From contig NC_053184.1 in NCBI RefSeq assembly GCF_905163445.1, positions 6,386,001 through 6,450,000 on the forward strand: DNA of 64,000 nt, read 5' to 3'. The notes beneath the pieces were generated by a model. The model ran no database searches, was not told the DNA's origin, and worked only from the letters and a program-made list of their open reading frames with translations. Both the position numbers and the translations under genes were made by a program. Below, one piece after another: positions 1 to 10,867 of this stretch. Origin of the DNA: Pararge aegeria (taxonomy: Eukaryota; Arthropoda; Insecta; Lepidoptera; Nymphalidae). The first letter of the stretch is position 1; every line of letters starts with the position of its first letter.

Positions 1-195
1 TTTATCAAGTATTAGGCTTCAGTGATTTTTATAATACCTCTAATTATTTTAGTGTCGTTAGCAAGTTTTCAGGTAAACGAATGTCACATCGGCCTTAACG
101 TTTTTATAAAAACATCCAATCGTGTAGATTAAATAATTTTTTTATCAATTTACATAAGTAGAAGTAATGGAGCTTCCTGAACTAGTACTTCATGA

Positions 196-376
196 AAGAG
201 CTCGTCCGGCGAGGTACCACCATGCTTTTTTCTGCCGCTAAGCAGCATTGTTATGTTCCAGCATTGCTGTGGCCCGATTTTAAAGGCGATTGCAAATTTT
301 ATTAGGCATTATTAACACTTACGCGTCTGGTGGATATACACAGGACGGCAATCTATATGACGTGTTCCTTGCGAGC
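196..376 (+). repeat. Interspersed repeat family X, copy 1
   Basis: This block resembles three others in the window (about 3795-3985, 26715-26885 and 41105-41260). Shared landmarks in order are 'gagctcgtccgg', 'ttctgccgc.aagcagca', 'tgttccag', a run around 'gtaattacaggcac', and 'acatgttccttgc'. All four lie on the plus strand. The text is common in lepidopteran genomes, but I cannot assign it to a named element. No open frame or terminal structure is visible, so it is a degraded fragment. The flanks (1-195 and 377-812) hold nothing I recognise. Confidence 0.6.
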
Positions 377-812
377 AAACTGAAAGAGAAAAATATGCAA
401 ACATTGTTAAAATACAAGTTCTAGTAATTAAATGTCATAGTGCCGTTTGTTTACCATGATTTCGCGGTAAAGTGCCCTAACGCTCTAACGGTAATAACAT
501 CTCACTGAGTAAACCAAATTATGCAAACATTTTCTTTGCTGGGACATAAATAAGCCGTGTTCCAAGAAAAGTATGTCATTAGCGTTATTCTTTTGTAGAT
601 AAAAAAGTCTTCCGAGTTTTCCGTCAACAACATTGAAGATTGCATCGAGAGGACTATTTACAGTGGCAAACTACGAACACCAGTGACATTTATAGACAGG
701 GAAATATATTTATGTTCTTTTAATGGTCTCGCACATTACCCCAGCGGGACTAACGACCTAAGGGAAGAAAACATGACAATTGTTGTTATTTATTGGTAAT
801 CGAGTCATTTTT

Positions 813-1096
813 GACGGCCGAGTGGTGCAGTGGGCAGCGACCCTGCTTTCTGAGTTCCAGGCCGTGGTTTCGATTCCCACAACTGGAGAGTGTTTGTGTG
901 ATGAACATGAATGTTTTTCAGTGTCTGGATGTTTATCTGTATATTATAAGTATTTATGTGTATTATATTCATAAAAAAATATTCATCACCTATCTCAGTA
1001 CCCATAACACAAGCTACGCTTACTTTGGGGCTAGATGGCGATGTGTGTATTGTCGTAGTATATTTATTATTATTTATTTATTTATTTTTATTTACA
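813..1096 (+). repeat. tRNA-derived SINE family A, near full length
   Basis: This is the reference copy for family A, the commonest repeat here (at least 16 copies). The head contains a Pol III A-box-like 'gagtggtgcagtgggc' and a B-box-like 'ggtttcgattcc'. It is followed by a body reading 'gtgtgatgaacatgaatg', 'cagtgtctgg', 'cccataacacaagctacg' and 'ggggctagatggcgatgtg', then a TATTTATT-rich tail. Length is about 280 bp. A tRNA-like head with no paired acceptor arm is what defines a tRNA-derived SINE, so this is not a tRNA gene. Whether it equals the Metulj SINEs described from nymphalid butterflies needs a library search. Confidence 0.85.
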
Positions 1097-1261
1097 AAAC
1101 GTAAACGATATGTGGAGGCATTGCGGTAAATTACCATACGTCATCATTGAAAATCCTGGCTTATAATTGATCCGTTTTTTTTAATTATTAATTTGGAACA
1201 ATGAACTTTCACATTTGTTTTATAAATATAACCTAAAATAAACTATGTAAAACTAAAACGT

Positions 1262-1578
1262 CTTCAAAATTACCGAAGCGAGGCAGAGTTCCTAAGATGC
1301 TGGCAGTATTGCCCCTTTGGATGGCCAAACGAATTCGTTGACAAAGTCAACTGCCCGCTCTAGGATCACCGGTAGACTCGATAACCCTTTTCGATAATTC
1401 TTTAAAAAGAGCTCGTGCCTCCGGACACCACGGTCCCAAAGTGTCTACTCCCAAAGGCACAAAAATGAAACTGCTATCCAGGTTTTAATATTTACGCCTC
1501 TTGGCCTGCTCGGCACTGGTAACAGCCGCATCCACCATTGACAAGGTGGCCTGGATGTGTGATGCAGCTAGGGTATCG
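1262..1578 (-). pseudogene. Retroelement polyprotein/RT C-terminal remnant
   Basis: The minus strand holds a continuous frame broken by only two stops. It reads TLAASHIQATLSMVDAAV, then SAEQAKRRKY, a stop, FIFVPLGVDTLGPWCPEAR, ALFKELSKRVIESTGDPRAG, a stop, then QRIRLAIQRGNTASILGTLP. The pattern 'F-x-P-x-G-V-[ED]-T-L-G-P-W' followed by 'TGDPRAG', 'QRI' and 'AIQRGN' is familiar to me as the C-terminus of reverse-transcriptase polyproteins that occur in many copies in Lepidoptera and other invertebrates. The clade is uncertain. With two nonsense codons and no RT core, it is a dead 5'-truncated copy. Confidence 0.75.
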
Positions 1579-1781
1579 ACTTTTTAATATATTATATAGA
1601 TGTTATTTTAATAACATTTATTTTTAATGATCAACAGGTATTTATTGATCAGGAAACAAACCAAGACATTTTTGTAAGATACTTAAGATATTTATTATGT
1701 TAAGTACAAAAAAATATAAACACTAAGTGGTTAATCAATCGACTTAATTGAAAAGTAAATGGCAATAAAATAAAAAAAAAA

Positions 1782-2062
1782 GACGGCCAAGCGGCGCAGT
1801 GGGCAGCGACCCTGCTTTCTGAGCCCAAGGTCGCGGGATCGATTCCCACAACTGAAAAATGTTTTTGTAACACATTCATGTTTTTCAGTTTCTGGGTGTT
1901 TATTTGTATATTAAAGTATTTATGTGTATTATTAATTATAAACAAAAAAATATTCACCAGCTATCTTAGCACAAGCTCAGACTACGCTACCCATAACACT
2001 ACGCTACGCTTACTTTGGGGCTAGATGGCGATGTGTGTTATTTATTATATTTATATATATAG
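1782..2062 (+). repeat. SINE family A
   Basis: Near full-length copy with head 'gcggcgcagtgggcagcg' and B-box-like 'gatcgattcccac', where the B-box has lost a conserved T. A small duplication lies in the body: 'actacgctacccataacact' sits beside a second 'acgctacgct'. It lies 0.7 kb downstream of the copy at 813, in the same orientation. Nothing recognisable lies between 2063 and 2350. Confidence 0.82.
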
Positions 2063-2354
2063 TTTTTTGAATACCAACCTTTCTTTCTTAGTTTTTTGGC
2101 CTTATTTATACGTTATAAATAAACGGCTTTCAATGTTTCTATTTACAGACTGTATAAAAGTCAAAATATTCACTAAGTACTTCTGAATAGAAATTTAATT
2201 ACGGCGACCGTAATACGAACATTACTCATAACGCCGAACCGTCAGAAAAAAAGAACTGCATGTAATAAGGACAAAGGGTGTATGACCCATTTTCCTTCAC
2301 TTACGTGCAATATAAAGTGGAGTGTGCAAAGTAACACATGCACTTTATAACAAC

Positions 2355-2442
2355 GGGCGCTAATTATGAAAAGCTATGGGTTCGCGTGCAGTGCCTCGCA
2401 CAATTATGCTAATCTTATTAGTCAATCCACTTCGTCCTGGCA
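2355..2442 (+). repeat. Dispersed repeat H, copy 1
   Basis: This segment matches 5615-5700 in the same orientation, including an identical block ending 'agtcaatccacttcgtcc' and the shared text 'gctcgcgtgc' (here 'gttcgcgtgc') and 'gcta.t.attaaaagcta'. No coding frame or inverted ends are visible. The pair is about 3.3 kb apart. I do not recognise the family. Confidence 0.55.
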
Positions 2443-2935
2443 TTTAATTCTGTACCAGGCTGAGTTCGTCGTTTAGTTGACTTACAACTAATAAAAAAAA
2501 AAAACTGATTCATAATTCGACAAGTCCTTTTACAAATAATTTTTTTAACAGTGAGTAGAGCATTGGATTGATTAAAATAATAAAAATAAAATAACTGATA
2601 TAAAATTAAATTAAATTAAATTAAATTTTCTGACCACCATGTATTTGATCAGAGAATTATCGTTAGAGACATCAAAGAGTTGCATAAACGTTGCATAATA
2701 TTATTACTTAACGTCGCGTTGTCTCAAAAACCACGTTGTGTAACAGTAAGTTTATAAATATATATGTTGGTTTGGTTTAAGTATGTATATAATAGCGCAT
2801 CCTTCTTACATAATATATATTTATGTCAATTTGTGTGTAAAATACATAGTAAGTATACGTTACTATTTGTAAGTTTATTATCTGCGTTATTTCTTATAAT
2901 TTGTAAACCACTGCTCTTTGTATGTGGTCAGTATC
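2443..2935. other. AT-rich unique DNA with short TTAAA tract
   Basis: No gene or known repeat is visible. The only structure is a short pentanucleotide tract of TTAAA units at about 2605-2627 and several ATATAT runs. Confidence 0.5.
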
Positions 2936-3012
2936 AGCGATAAGGCCGCCATTATACCCTAATTTTGTTTATAAATTGTTTATGTATTATGTTTTGGTGT
3001 GTAATAAAAAAA
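2936..3012 (+). repeat. LINE 3' tail, family Y
   Basis: The block 'gcgataaggccgcc', then a T-rich stretch, then 'gtgtgtaataaaaaaaa' is the 3' terminus of a non-LTR element with its polyadenylation-like AATAAA. The same 'gcgataaggccgcc' tail closes the longer copy at 62965-63240. Only the extreme 3' end remains here. Confidence 0.6.
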
Positions 3013-3790
3013 AATATTATTTCGAATCAACTACTAAATTGTTACTAACCAACCGGTGATTAATTTTTCAGTTCAGTGCGATTTTAGTTTTTATTAATCT
3101 ATTTCTTGATTATGTGGATTTCTGTTTTGGTAAGGGATAATCTTAAATTAAGATAAAAATCTTAATCTTATCTTAATCGCTCAGAATCACCAAATCTTAA
3201 AGTCATAAAAAAATATTGTATTAAACGAGTTATTATTATTTAATTATTTTTGACGCTCTTGTTTTAAAGGACTCAACGTCCTTATTTTAGAAACGTATTA
3301 AGTATGCCTTACGCGTCTGTCTTCGCATCTGTTCCAAATCTGTCGTTTTGGAAATCCCTGGCTAAGATGTAGCCAGATAAACAATTTTGATGGGATAAAA
3401 TAATAATATAGAAAGTACCATAGACATAAGCCTCTAGCCTTACGCTTCTAGTCAAATAAATTTCATTTCGTCGCTGTGTCAGCGTTGAAAGCTTTACAGA
3501 ATATCACATCACTTTACAGTTTTATATTTCTGTACGGGCGTGCCACGAACCAACCATACTTTTTCTATAATAGCGTGACAGTTTTAACTATTTATTTATA
3601 TATACGTTACAATATGAATAATCTAAAGTATTCGTGTACTGCTTACTAGTAGTGAAACATCAATAATTATGAACGTAATAGATTCTTTAAATATCCACGG
3701 AGCTAAGACCATCTACGCTGATCCAATGCAATTTTGCAGCCTCTGAAGGTTATTTATTACCACATGTCTCTGATCACATGTGATCAATTT
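3013..3790. other. Unassigned AT-rich stretch
   Basis: I see no gene here. Small features are tandem permutations of 'cttaatctta' around 3140-3180 and a 16-nt palindrome, tgatcacatgtgatca, at 3771-3786. Confidence 0.45.
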
Positions 3791-3794
3791 TTTA

Positions 3795-3985
3795 GTAGTA
3801 GCGTAGCTTTGTCACAGAGCTCGTCCAGGAAAGTTCCACCTGCCGCCGACTGCCTTACTTACTTCTGCCGCCAATCATCATTGTTGCTATGCTGTGTTCC
3901 AGTCTGAAGAGCGTGGTTTCCTGTGTAATTACAGGACCTTTAGGGTTTCGTAGTCCTTGCACGCCTTGCGAGTTGCTCTTTCTAT
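3795..3985 (+). repeat. Interspersed repeat family X, copy 2
   Basis: This is the clearest family X copy, with 'gagctcgtccaggaaagt', 'acttctgccgccaatcatca', 'ctgtgttccagtctgaagag' and 'gtgtaattacaggac' in order. It has no coding potential or terminal repeats. The following 430 bp, to the SINE B remnant at 4415, hold nothing I can identify. Confidence 0.6.
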
Positions 3986-4414
3986 AGGTGATAGTTTTCC
4001 ATTAAGCATAACACCGTGTGTGGTCCCACAAATATTATGTATATATACTATAAACAAAAAAATCCGGATTCGGCGGCTTACAATGTTGTCAGGAGCACAT
4101 GGGTGGACACCGCCTATTTCGAAACTCTAGGCTGGCTCACAGAATATTTGTAAACAGAGAAGCCCAATACAAATTCTGGGTCTGTCCTGCGAATTAAACA
4201 GGAGCTCGTATGTACTTGAACACCCAACCTATACTACTGAGGCAATCACATAGCAGGCTACAATACGTATTAGCAACATAACATACTTGCAAACTCATCT
4301 TCTCTAGTACGTAGTACATTATTTATTACTCGAGAGCCACTGAGCTCTAGTATTACCTACCACTGGCCAGACTGTTGTCACTTTGGATTTGTCTTCAATT
4401 ATTCATTGACGAAA

Positions 4415-4540
4415 CCCCAAGAGTGGAGTCAACTAATCCGCACTGGGCCAACGTGGTGAACTACGGCCTTGACCCATTTCTGATGTGTGTGGAGACTTTG
4501 GCCTGTAGTGGACCCGTAATGGGTTGATATGATGATATTG
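4415..4540 (+). repeat. SINE family B, 3' part
   Basis: Reads 'gtggagtcaactaatccgca', 'ctgggccaacgtggtgaact', 'acggcctt', then 'gacccgtaatgggttgatat' and a GATGAT end. Family B is a second tRNA-derived SINE whose complete form has the head 'gcgatagcccagcgggtaag', a body ending in this text, and a (GATGAT)n tail. The head is missing in this copy. Confidence 0.7.
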
Positions 4541-4677
4541 GCGCCGTTTTGTCGCTGGTTGAACGCTGTTGTAAAAATGAGGTAAGAGCGATAGTAAAAT
4601 ATTAAATAGTTACGAAATATACAAAATGAAAAAAAATAAAAACTAAGAACACTAACTATTAGTAACCAAGTACTTTG

Positions 4678-4840
4678 TTAGTTCTACCGGCAGAGACGTG
4701 CCGCTAAGCGATGAAGCGTTCCGGTACGATGTAGAGTGTAAACCGATTAGGGATGTGGTTTTAATATAACAGGTTAACTCGCAACCATCCCAGAATGCAT
4801 CATAATTTACTACCAGGGGTGTTTGCAGTCAAGGGCTAAC
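4678..4840 (-). repeat. LINE 3' region, family Y
   Basis: Reverse-complement relative of the block at 62965-63240. On the minus strand it reads roughly 'cctggtagtaaattatgatg', 'gagttaacctgttat', 'tctacatcgtaccggaacgc', 'gcttagcggcacgtct' and 'gccggtag'. It is a non-coding 3' fragment of a non-LTR element. Confidence 0.6.
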
Positions 4841-5084
4841 TTGTAGTAGAATAAAAAAACATGACAAATGGACCAGAGATCAGTTCATTCATTGTCATTT
4901 GTATCAGGACGGCCTGCCCGTTTCTTAGCACCGATCTCTTTCTTGTAAATGGAATGAGCAGCAGACCAATTATTTTTTAAATCAAATATAATATTCAGCA
5001 ATTAACAGCAAGAATTACAGCAATTAATAAAATAAAATAAGAAATTTGGAATTTACATAATATATTACGTGAATGCTATTGGTA

Positions 5085-5372
5085 TTTGGTAAGGACTTCA
5101 GCCTTCATTTCGCGAGGCTCCAGATTTTCAGATCGATGTGCGTTTTAACAATTATTAATATCACTTGCTTTATAAGTTAGGATGAGAAGACCAGCATTCC
5201 CGAAAGTTCTTCATTATGAATGGCGTAAAAGGCGTGTGAATTTGAATCGGAGTCTTTCTACGAGTATATATACGGAGTTAACCAGCGTTGCGGATTACCG
5301 ACCTTAAACTCTTCTCATTCTAAGAGTAGACCAGTGCCGATAGTGGGTGGATTTTTTAAAATGATGATGATG
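5085..5372 (+). repeat. SINE family B, diverged full-length copy
   Basis: The head region is eroded ('ttggtaaggacttcagcctt'). The body text 'atatcacttgcttta', 'ggcgtgtgaatt', 'accttaaactcttctcatt', 'taagagtagaccagtgc' and a GATGATGATGA end are recognisable in the right order. High divergence from the 57434 copy suggests an old insertion. Confidence 0.6.
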
Positions 5373-6038
5373 ACTATATACCACGTACCCACTGCATTTA
5401 AGCAACATACTTAAAACTACTATCGTAATATTATGATGCGCATTGTAACCAAAATAAAGCAATTTTTTTTTTGTTTTTGTAGCAGTCAGGTTTACTTTAT
5501 TGAATAATTACACAGTTCCAGCGGGTCGCGAATCTTTCTAGAACCTGTTTTTATTTTGCGCTAAGCCCAAAAAAATTACTTTACCAATGTCACGTAGTAT
5601 CGTGCAATTTACAAGAAGTTTATAATTATTAAAAGCTACGAGCTCGCGTGCTTTACTTTAGTGCAGTTATGCTAATCTTATTAGTCAATCCACTTCGTCC
5701 GTATACTTTTATGTTTTTGCACGAGAGTAGCATGCTGGTAATAGTTTTTTTTTGTTTCTGTAGCGTGACGAACTTTAGGTACTAGTGATGGAGTAATTAG
5801 CAATCGCATTAATTATTAGCATGCGAAATCTTATGTCCACCATTCAAACTTAGCTTGATAAATATTTACAACCCTAATACAACGAAAATTTAAAACTTTG
5901 CGTCATTATAATATATAGATTTCATACCAGCCCAATGGCTGGCATCTAAAATATTAAAATGTTTATAAAGTATAGTAAATGTTAAATAAGGTATAATGTG
6001 AAAACGATAATTATTCATCGATCATATAAGTATATTTT
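5373..6038. other. Unassigned stretch containing repeat H copy 2
   Basis: Apart from 5615-5700, which matches 2355-2442 with the identical block 'agtcaatccacttcgtcc', I see no gene or assignable repeat. Poly-T runs lie near 5463 and 5745. Confidence 0.5.
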
Positions 6039-6262
6039 GTCGGCCGATTGGCTCAGTGGGCACCCTGGTTTCTGAGTCCAAGGCCGCGGGTTCGATTCCT
6101 ACAACTCGAAAATGTTTGTGTGATGAACAAGAATGTTCCCAGTGTCTGGGTGTTTATTTGAATATTATAAGTAGTAGTCCTCTTAGTACCCATAACACGA
6201 GCTACGCTTACTTTGGGATTAAATGGTGATTTGTGTTTTGTCACAGTATATTATTATAATTA
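6039..6262 (+). repeat. SINE family A, subfamily A2
   Basis: Family A with a head 'gattggctcagtgggcaccc' that lacks several bases of the usual 'gggcagcgaccctgc'. The body is shortened: 'aagtagtagtcctcttag' replaces the usual 'aagtatttatgtatattatt...gtcatcttag'. The same shortened body occurs at 53538-53772, so the two copies share a derived deletion and form a subfamily. Nothing recognisable lies between 6263 and 6729 except a 9-bp hairpin, gtccccctg/cagggggac, at 6369-6396. Confidence 0.8.
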
Positions 6263-6729
6263 TCTTTCACAGTGTTTAGTCAATAGCATATAAATAGCAG
6301 TTAACATGCTCAGACACAAAAATTCAACGTCTTATGCAATTTATAAACAGTAGGAATTATTTCTGTTTGTCCCCCTGACCCCAACAGCAGGGGGACATAC
6401 TGGAATAGTTTATAATTAATTAGAAAGAAGCATTACTTAATGACTAGTTGGTTGATGGGGGATGTAAGAAAAATAAGTTTAAAGATGATCGGTTTCTTGT
6501 AATAAAAGTTATTAAACGAGAAAGAAAGACGGTGCTCTTTAAGTCATTTATTAACGCAAAACTATTACATGCATGGCTTAGGCAGTAGTGAGGTAGCCCC
6601 ATGACAGCCGCATCGAAACCTCTACCTAGTATGTATTGTTTGCTACAATAAAATAGCCGTTAATTTACTATACTCCACCCGTAGGGATTCAAAAATACTT
6701 CCGATTTCATCAATCGAAAGTTACGTTCC

Positions 6730-6885
6730 TTGAATCAAAAGGAAGTCAAAATTTACGTTACCAAAGTTACCTAACAAACGACGGAGCAATCTGTTGACAG
6801 TTTGGAAACTAAACCAGCTGTTAACACGACTGTCTTGCGAGGGAATATCGTAATTAATTCAAAGCAATAAGCTTTCTGCTTGAAA
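6730..6885 (+). repeat. Dispersed repeat I, copy 1
   Basis: Matches 9105-9245 in the same orientation over 'aggaaactaaaccagctgtt' (here 'tggaaactaaaccagctgtt'), 'gacacg.ctgtcttg' and 'tcgtaattaattca', with weaker similarity upstream. The upstream part of the 9105 copy in turn resembles 27778-27960 ('aaactccgtgcttat'). These are probably pieces of one larger unclassified element. No coding frame is visible. Confidence 0.5.
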
Positions 6886-7770
6886 AGAGCTACAGAATAG
6901 CTGGAGACATTGCTGTGAAGTAGGAATAATTAGCTGGACTAATATTATTTGTATAACAACTGTGCCTTTCTCTATAACAGCTTAGTTTTTGACTTAGCCG
7001 CTTTATTGTTAGTTACGTGAGAGTATTGAATTTCACTGAGATTACTAGATGATGGACGTTTCTATTTCTTAGTGCATTGTTTCCATAAATCATCATTCCC
7101 GATTTCATTTTTATCAGTATGATTATCATATCCACCGCTGGACGGCCACTTTTCTGACCCCACTTCCATGGTCTTTTGTACCCATTTTCTCACGCTACGG
7201 TTTTTTGCCGCTTTTATTCAGAGACTTAGACTGGTTTAACGTTTTGCACCTTGTACACATGTATGCTAACTCAACGTTTTCCAGTTTAAGGTCGTAATAT
7301 TTTATAAATGTAGTTTGTAGGAAATAACCTTCTAACATTTAAAAAAGCATTACTTTAAATACTTTTCTAGAATGAATAACACCAAAATCCTAATTAACTA
7401 TTTGAATACAAATACCTAACAAAAGATCTTGCTGAAGTTAAACACAAAGGAATTTTAATCAAGCTTTATAGCATTGTGTCAGTATTTTTATAAAAATTAC
7501 TTCTGATCGCTAATGTCCAAGGTGGTTTTAATTTTTTAGTAGATTCTAGATCTAGAATTTGCTAGCTCTATATAAAAACACAAAAATTTGCGAGGCATTA
7601 AATTATTTCTAAAATTTATTTTTGTAATGTAGGAATAAACAAACATTAAAGGTTGGTTTGAATACGAATGCGATGCTGGAGGGATATGACAGGAATTCAT
7701 AACAGTGCAAAAACATTGTTCAACAACATTTTTAACACAAGTGTTGGGTGTGTATTAGTGTTTGTCTGAA
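6886..7770. other. No recognisable feature
   Basis: AT-rich DNA without a supportable reading frame or a repeat I can name. Confidence 0.5.
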
Positions 7771-7771
7771 C

Positions 7772-8065
7772 TACCATTCGTGGACTACACCTTAAACCCT
7801 CCTTATCCTGGGAGAAGATCCGTGTACTGTCATCATCATCGTCATATTAACTCATTAACGGCCCACTATAGGGCACGGGTCTCTTCTGAAATTGTGGAGG
7901 GGTTAAGATTGTAATCCACCAAGCTGGCACAGTGCGTGGACTCCACACACCTTTTGAAAACTCTCAGGCATGCAGGTTTCCTCAACCGTTGAGGCAAGTC
8001 ATGTTTTAATTGCTTAAAACGCACACAACTTAGACAAGAAAGAGGTGTGGGGAGGATTCTTCACT
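7772..8065 (-). repeat. Two SINE family B fragments in tail-to-tail contact
   Basis: The first ~65 bp ('gtggactacaccttaaaccc', 'tcctgggagaagatccgtgt') are the plus-strand 3' end of family B. From about 7830, 'catcatcatcgtc' opens a minus-strand copy that runs through 'cattaacggcccactatagg', 'gcatgcaggtttcctca' and 'gcttaaaacgcacac', stopping before its head. The two tails meet at the TGATGA microsatellite, which suggests insertion into, or recombination at, the simple-repeat tail. Confidence 0.65.
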
Positions 8066-8424
8066 TTGCCGCCGTGCCCGGTAGTGGACCGTAAATAAGT
8101 CGTAACTAATAATAAATATGAAATCCAGTAGAACAACGCCTTTATTTCGTGGTAAATACTGACATCGTCTAGATAAAGCGTCGCGATATTGTATCGGGTT
8201 GAGAAAGACTATCATTGGCCTCCGTAGGAAGTGTTCTATCCTCACCCTGCACTAACCTTCACTTACTGCACGATTTCTCCGTCAAGACGGATTGTAATGA
8301 TTATTATTCCTTAAGTTACGAGTACATTGCGTTACGAACTCCAATAATCGTACTTACCTGTGATCCTAAATAAATGCAATGAAATTAAAATACACGTTAT
8401 TATACACTGTGTACGATTTTTTCT

Positions 8425-8575
8425 ATTGTCATCACCCCTTTCTATTCCCGCGTATGAGGTGACTAAGGTAATATCTATCGGAGAACGGGCATAGCGTTCT
8501 CTGTGCAACTACTACCATCTACTGCAATTATCAACTCGTCTGCCCAGTAGTGGACTGGCACTGATGAGTAGTACA
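8425..8575 (+). repeat. Interspersed repeat family G, copy 1
   Basis: Order of landmarks: 'tctattcccgcgtatgaggt', 'gactaaggtaatat', 'aactactaccatctactgc' and 'actcgtctgcccagtagtgg'. A second copy lies at 12730-12935, and a 50-bp scrap ('atcaccaacccatctccccg') at 37750-37800. The text is widespread in Lepidoptera and probably LINE-derived; it is non-coding here. Confidence 0.55.
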
Positions 8576-8679
8576 GAAATATAATATACATAATATCATC
8601 TATTGATACTATACTATATTCCTGTACTACTCTAGCTCTGATCATAATTATTAATTTGTAACCTTATAAATTATATATA

Positions 8680-8986
8680 ACTAGCTTCTGTATGCGACTT
8701 CGTCTGCGTGGACGTCAGAAGTGGGTCTAAAGCTTCTTTCGTTCACAAATCTTACCACAGGAACTATTTGAGAGATCGGTATTGAACGAACATGTCCTCT
8801 TCCAAACCATAGGTGACATAAGTACAAAATTTCAAAACTGTCTGCCCGCGGCTTAGCTTGTAAACAATTTATAATTTTCCCTTGGGAAACTTAGCCTGTG
8901 TTCTTTTCCATGTCAAAGGCTACATGGTTGCCAAATTTAATCCAAATCCGATTGAGTAACAAACATCCACACTAGTAGGATGTTTG
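8680..8986 (+). repeat. Short element family E
   Basis: Starts 'ctagcttctgtatgcgactt', 'cgtctgcgtgga' and ends 'acaaacatccacactagtag', 'gatg'. Family E members share the opening 'ctagctgttgcccgcgactt', an interior with 'caaaatcggtt..agtagtttt', a run of 'acaaacaaact', and the close 'atttataatattagtaggga'. I count about a dozen, nearly all plus strand. Their architecture suggests a non-autonomous element mobilised by a LINE, but the class is not settled from sequence alone. Confidence 0.65.
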
Positions 8987-9104
8987 GTAAAGTTTTTTGA
9001 AAGCTTACGTTCAATAAAAGTATGACTGAATGAAGCATATATGTATATAACTATTGTAGACATAACTTTGGTAAAAAAATAATCAAACTCCGTGCTTATA
9101 GAAC

Positions 9105-9245
9105 CGATACGATTTCAAAGTTATTGTTATCGAAGTGCCTAACTACCGAATGAGCAAACCTGTTAGGAAACTAAACCAGCTGTTGACACGGCTGTCTTGT
9201 TAGAGACTCTCGTAATTAATTCATAACAAGAAGCTTCAAACACAT
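9105..9245 (+). repeat. Dispersed repeat I, copy 2
   Basis: Partner of 6730-6885. The conserved core is 'aggaaactaaaccagctgtt', 'gacacggctgtcttg', 'ctcgtaattaattca' and 'aagcttc'. The segment just upstream (9065-9105) shares 'caaactccgtgcttat' with 27920-27950. The following 370 bp, up to 9614, show nothing recognisable. Confidence 0.5.
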
Positions 9246-9614
9246 AATGTATATAATAATACGATGTAGGTACACTACCGCGTCTTATATGCTGTCAACC
9301 GCACGTCTGCCTTAATAGATAGATCGAATAATGGACCTCGTATTATTATCCACTCGACTTCGATGGCAAAAGTTTTAGCTTTATTACTGTGTTGCTATAT
9401 ATATACGAAATGCTGTATAAACCTTGAACTTCTAGTATCGGTCAAAATTTAGATACATTAATAGAAAATGTAAATGTTTCATTTGGATTTTCTTGAATTC
9501 AAAATGCGGGACAATTTTTAGGTACTGCCGATCGAGGTGAAAACTAAGTAATTTGTGAATCATTTTGTTGACGTATTAGATTATTATTTTCGAATTACTT
9601 TTGGTTTATAAAGT

Positions 9615-10105
9615 AGTCATCATCATAATCATCAACAGCCCACAAGCGTCCACTGCTAAACATAGGCTTTTCCAAGAGCGCGCCACCACACATGGTCTTC
9701 CGCCTTTCTCAACCAGCCTCTTCCAGCCATCTTTTTAAGGTCATCTGTCCAGCGGGCTGGAGGTCGTCTGCGCTGAGTCTGTGCACTGCGCTTACCGATT
9801 CGCGGTCTCCGCTCCAGAACACGTCTGCCCCAGAACACGTCTGCCATCGGTTCTACGACAAAAATGACCCGCCCACTGCCACTTCAACTTTTTATCCTTT
9901 GAGCTAGGTCGGTGACTTTGGTTCTCCTACGGATTTCGTCGTTGCGAATTTTATTCCGAAGAGAGACTGCCAACATAGCTCGCTCCAAAGCGCGTTGTGC
10001 GACTTTAAATTTATGGCTCAGGTCGACTGTCAGTGTCCACGTCTCCGCTTCATATGTCGTTACAGGCAGGACACACTCGCCTTTAGGCATAGGGGTATCG
10101 GCGAA
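9615..10105 (-). pseudogene. RTE-like LINE reverse transcriptase, C-terminal remnant
   Basis: Three consecutive minus-strand pieces in different frames give the familiar end of an endonuclease-reverse transcriptase: VLPVTTYEAETWTL, KFKVAQRALERAMLAVSLRN, KIRNDEIRRRTKVTDLAQRI; then KLKWQWAGHFCRRTDG; then GRRVLERRPRIGKRS, RPPARWTDDLKKMAG, WLRKAEDHVWWRALGKAYV. Two frameshifts separate them. 'YGAETWTL', 'AQRAMERAMLGVSLRD', 'LKWQWAGH' and 'PARWTDD' are hallmarks of this abundant LINE group. On this strand a short (TGATGA)-like 3' tail follows, at plus 9617-9640. The RT palm and endonuclease are absent: a dead 5'-truncated copy. Confidence 0.88.
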
Positions 10106-10867
10106 TTGAAGACTTGACTTAACTATAAAGTAATCAATGATTGGGAGGCACGTTGTAACAGTCTAGTTTAGTTTTGTCACAAATGTCTCACAAAAACTCG
10201 ATTATATTAAATTTATCACCAAGCAATTCGCGTGATCTATGCTTATATATCGATCGTACAGCTTTCAGCTCAGTCTAGTTTTACGTTCTCCGATACCTGT
10301 AATAATTAATTGGTGTATGAACGAAAACAATGTAAGTTCATTTACGATTCTTTATCACGCTCGTAATAATAAAATGAGTTTTTCCTTACATTGTGTGGGA
10401 GGTTTGTTTTATTGCATCATAAATAACAAAGGTAGGGTCCTATTGTCGTAAAGTTTTAATTATGATGTCATGTACATTTTAATAAAGATCTTGATAGGGT
10501 AAGCGGCACGCTATAATAGTACAACGCAACGCATGTTTCGATAAATATGTTTCGTTAAGTACAAATAAATAAGCAAGTGTGTACCTACCTTATTAATAAA
10601 TAACCTACCTAAGTAATAGGCCGGTGGGTAGGAACCCACTGTCCTATCATACCACAATTCATTCAGTTAATTTCATTTAGTTTAGGCAAATCACAATCTA
10701 TGCCACCTTTATAGCTACATCGTCGTTGTATCAGTCGCCGTTGTATTGTTGTTAAGTGTGAATAAGAAACGGAACATAGTACGAATTCAAATTCCTCCCG
10801 TTCTGTTTTTATTTTTCGTCCTACTACAATTTTACCTTTGACGGCAATATAACCCAAGGTAAGTGAT
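10106..10867. other. No recognisable gene
   Basis: Several open frames of 60-70 codons occur here on both strands, but none resembles a protein I know and codon use is unremarkable. I treat them as chance. Confidence 0.5.
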
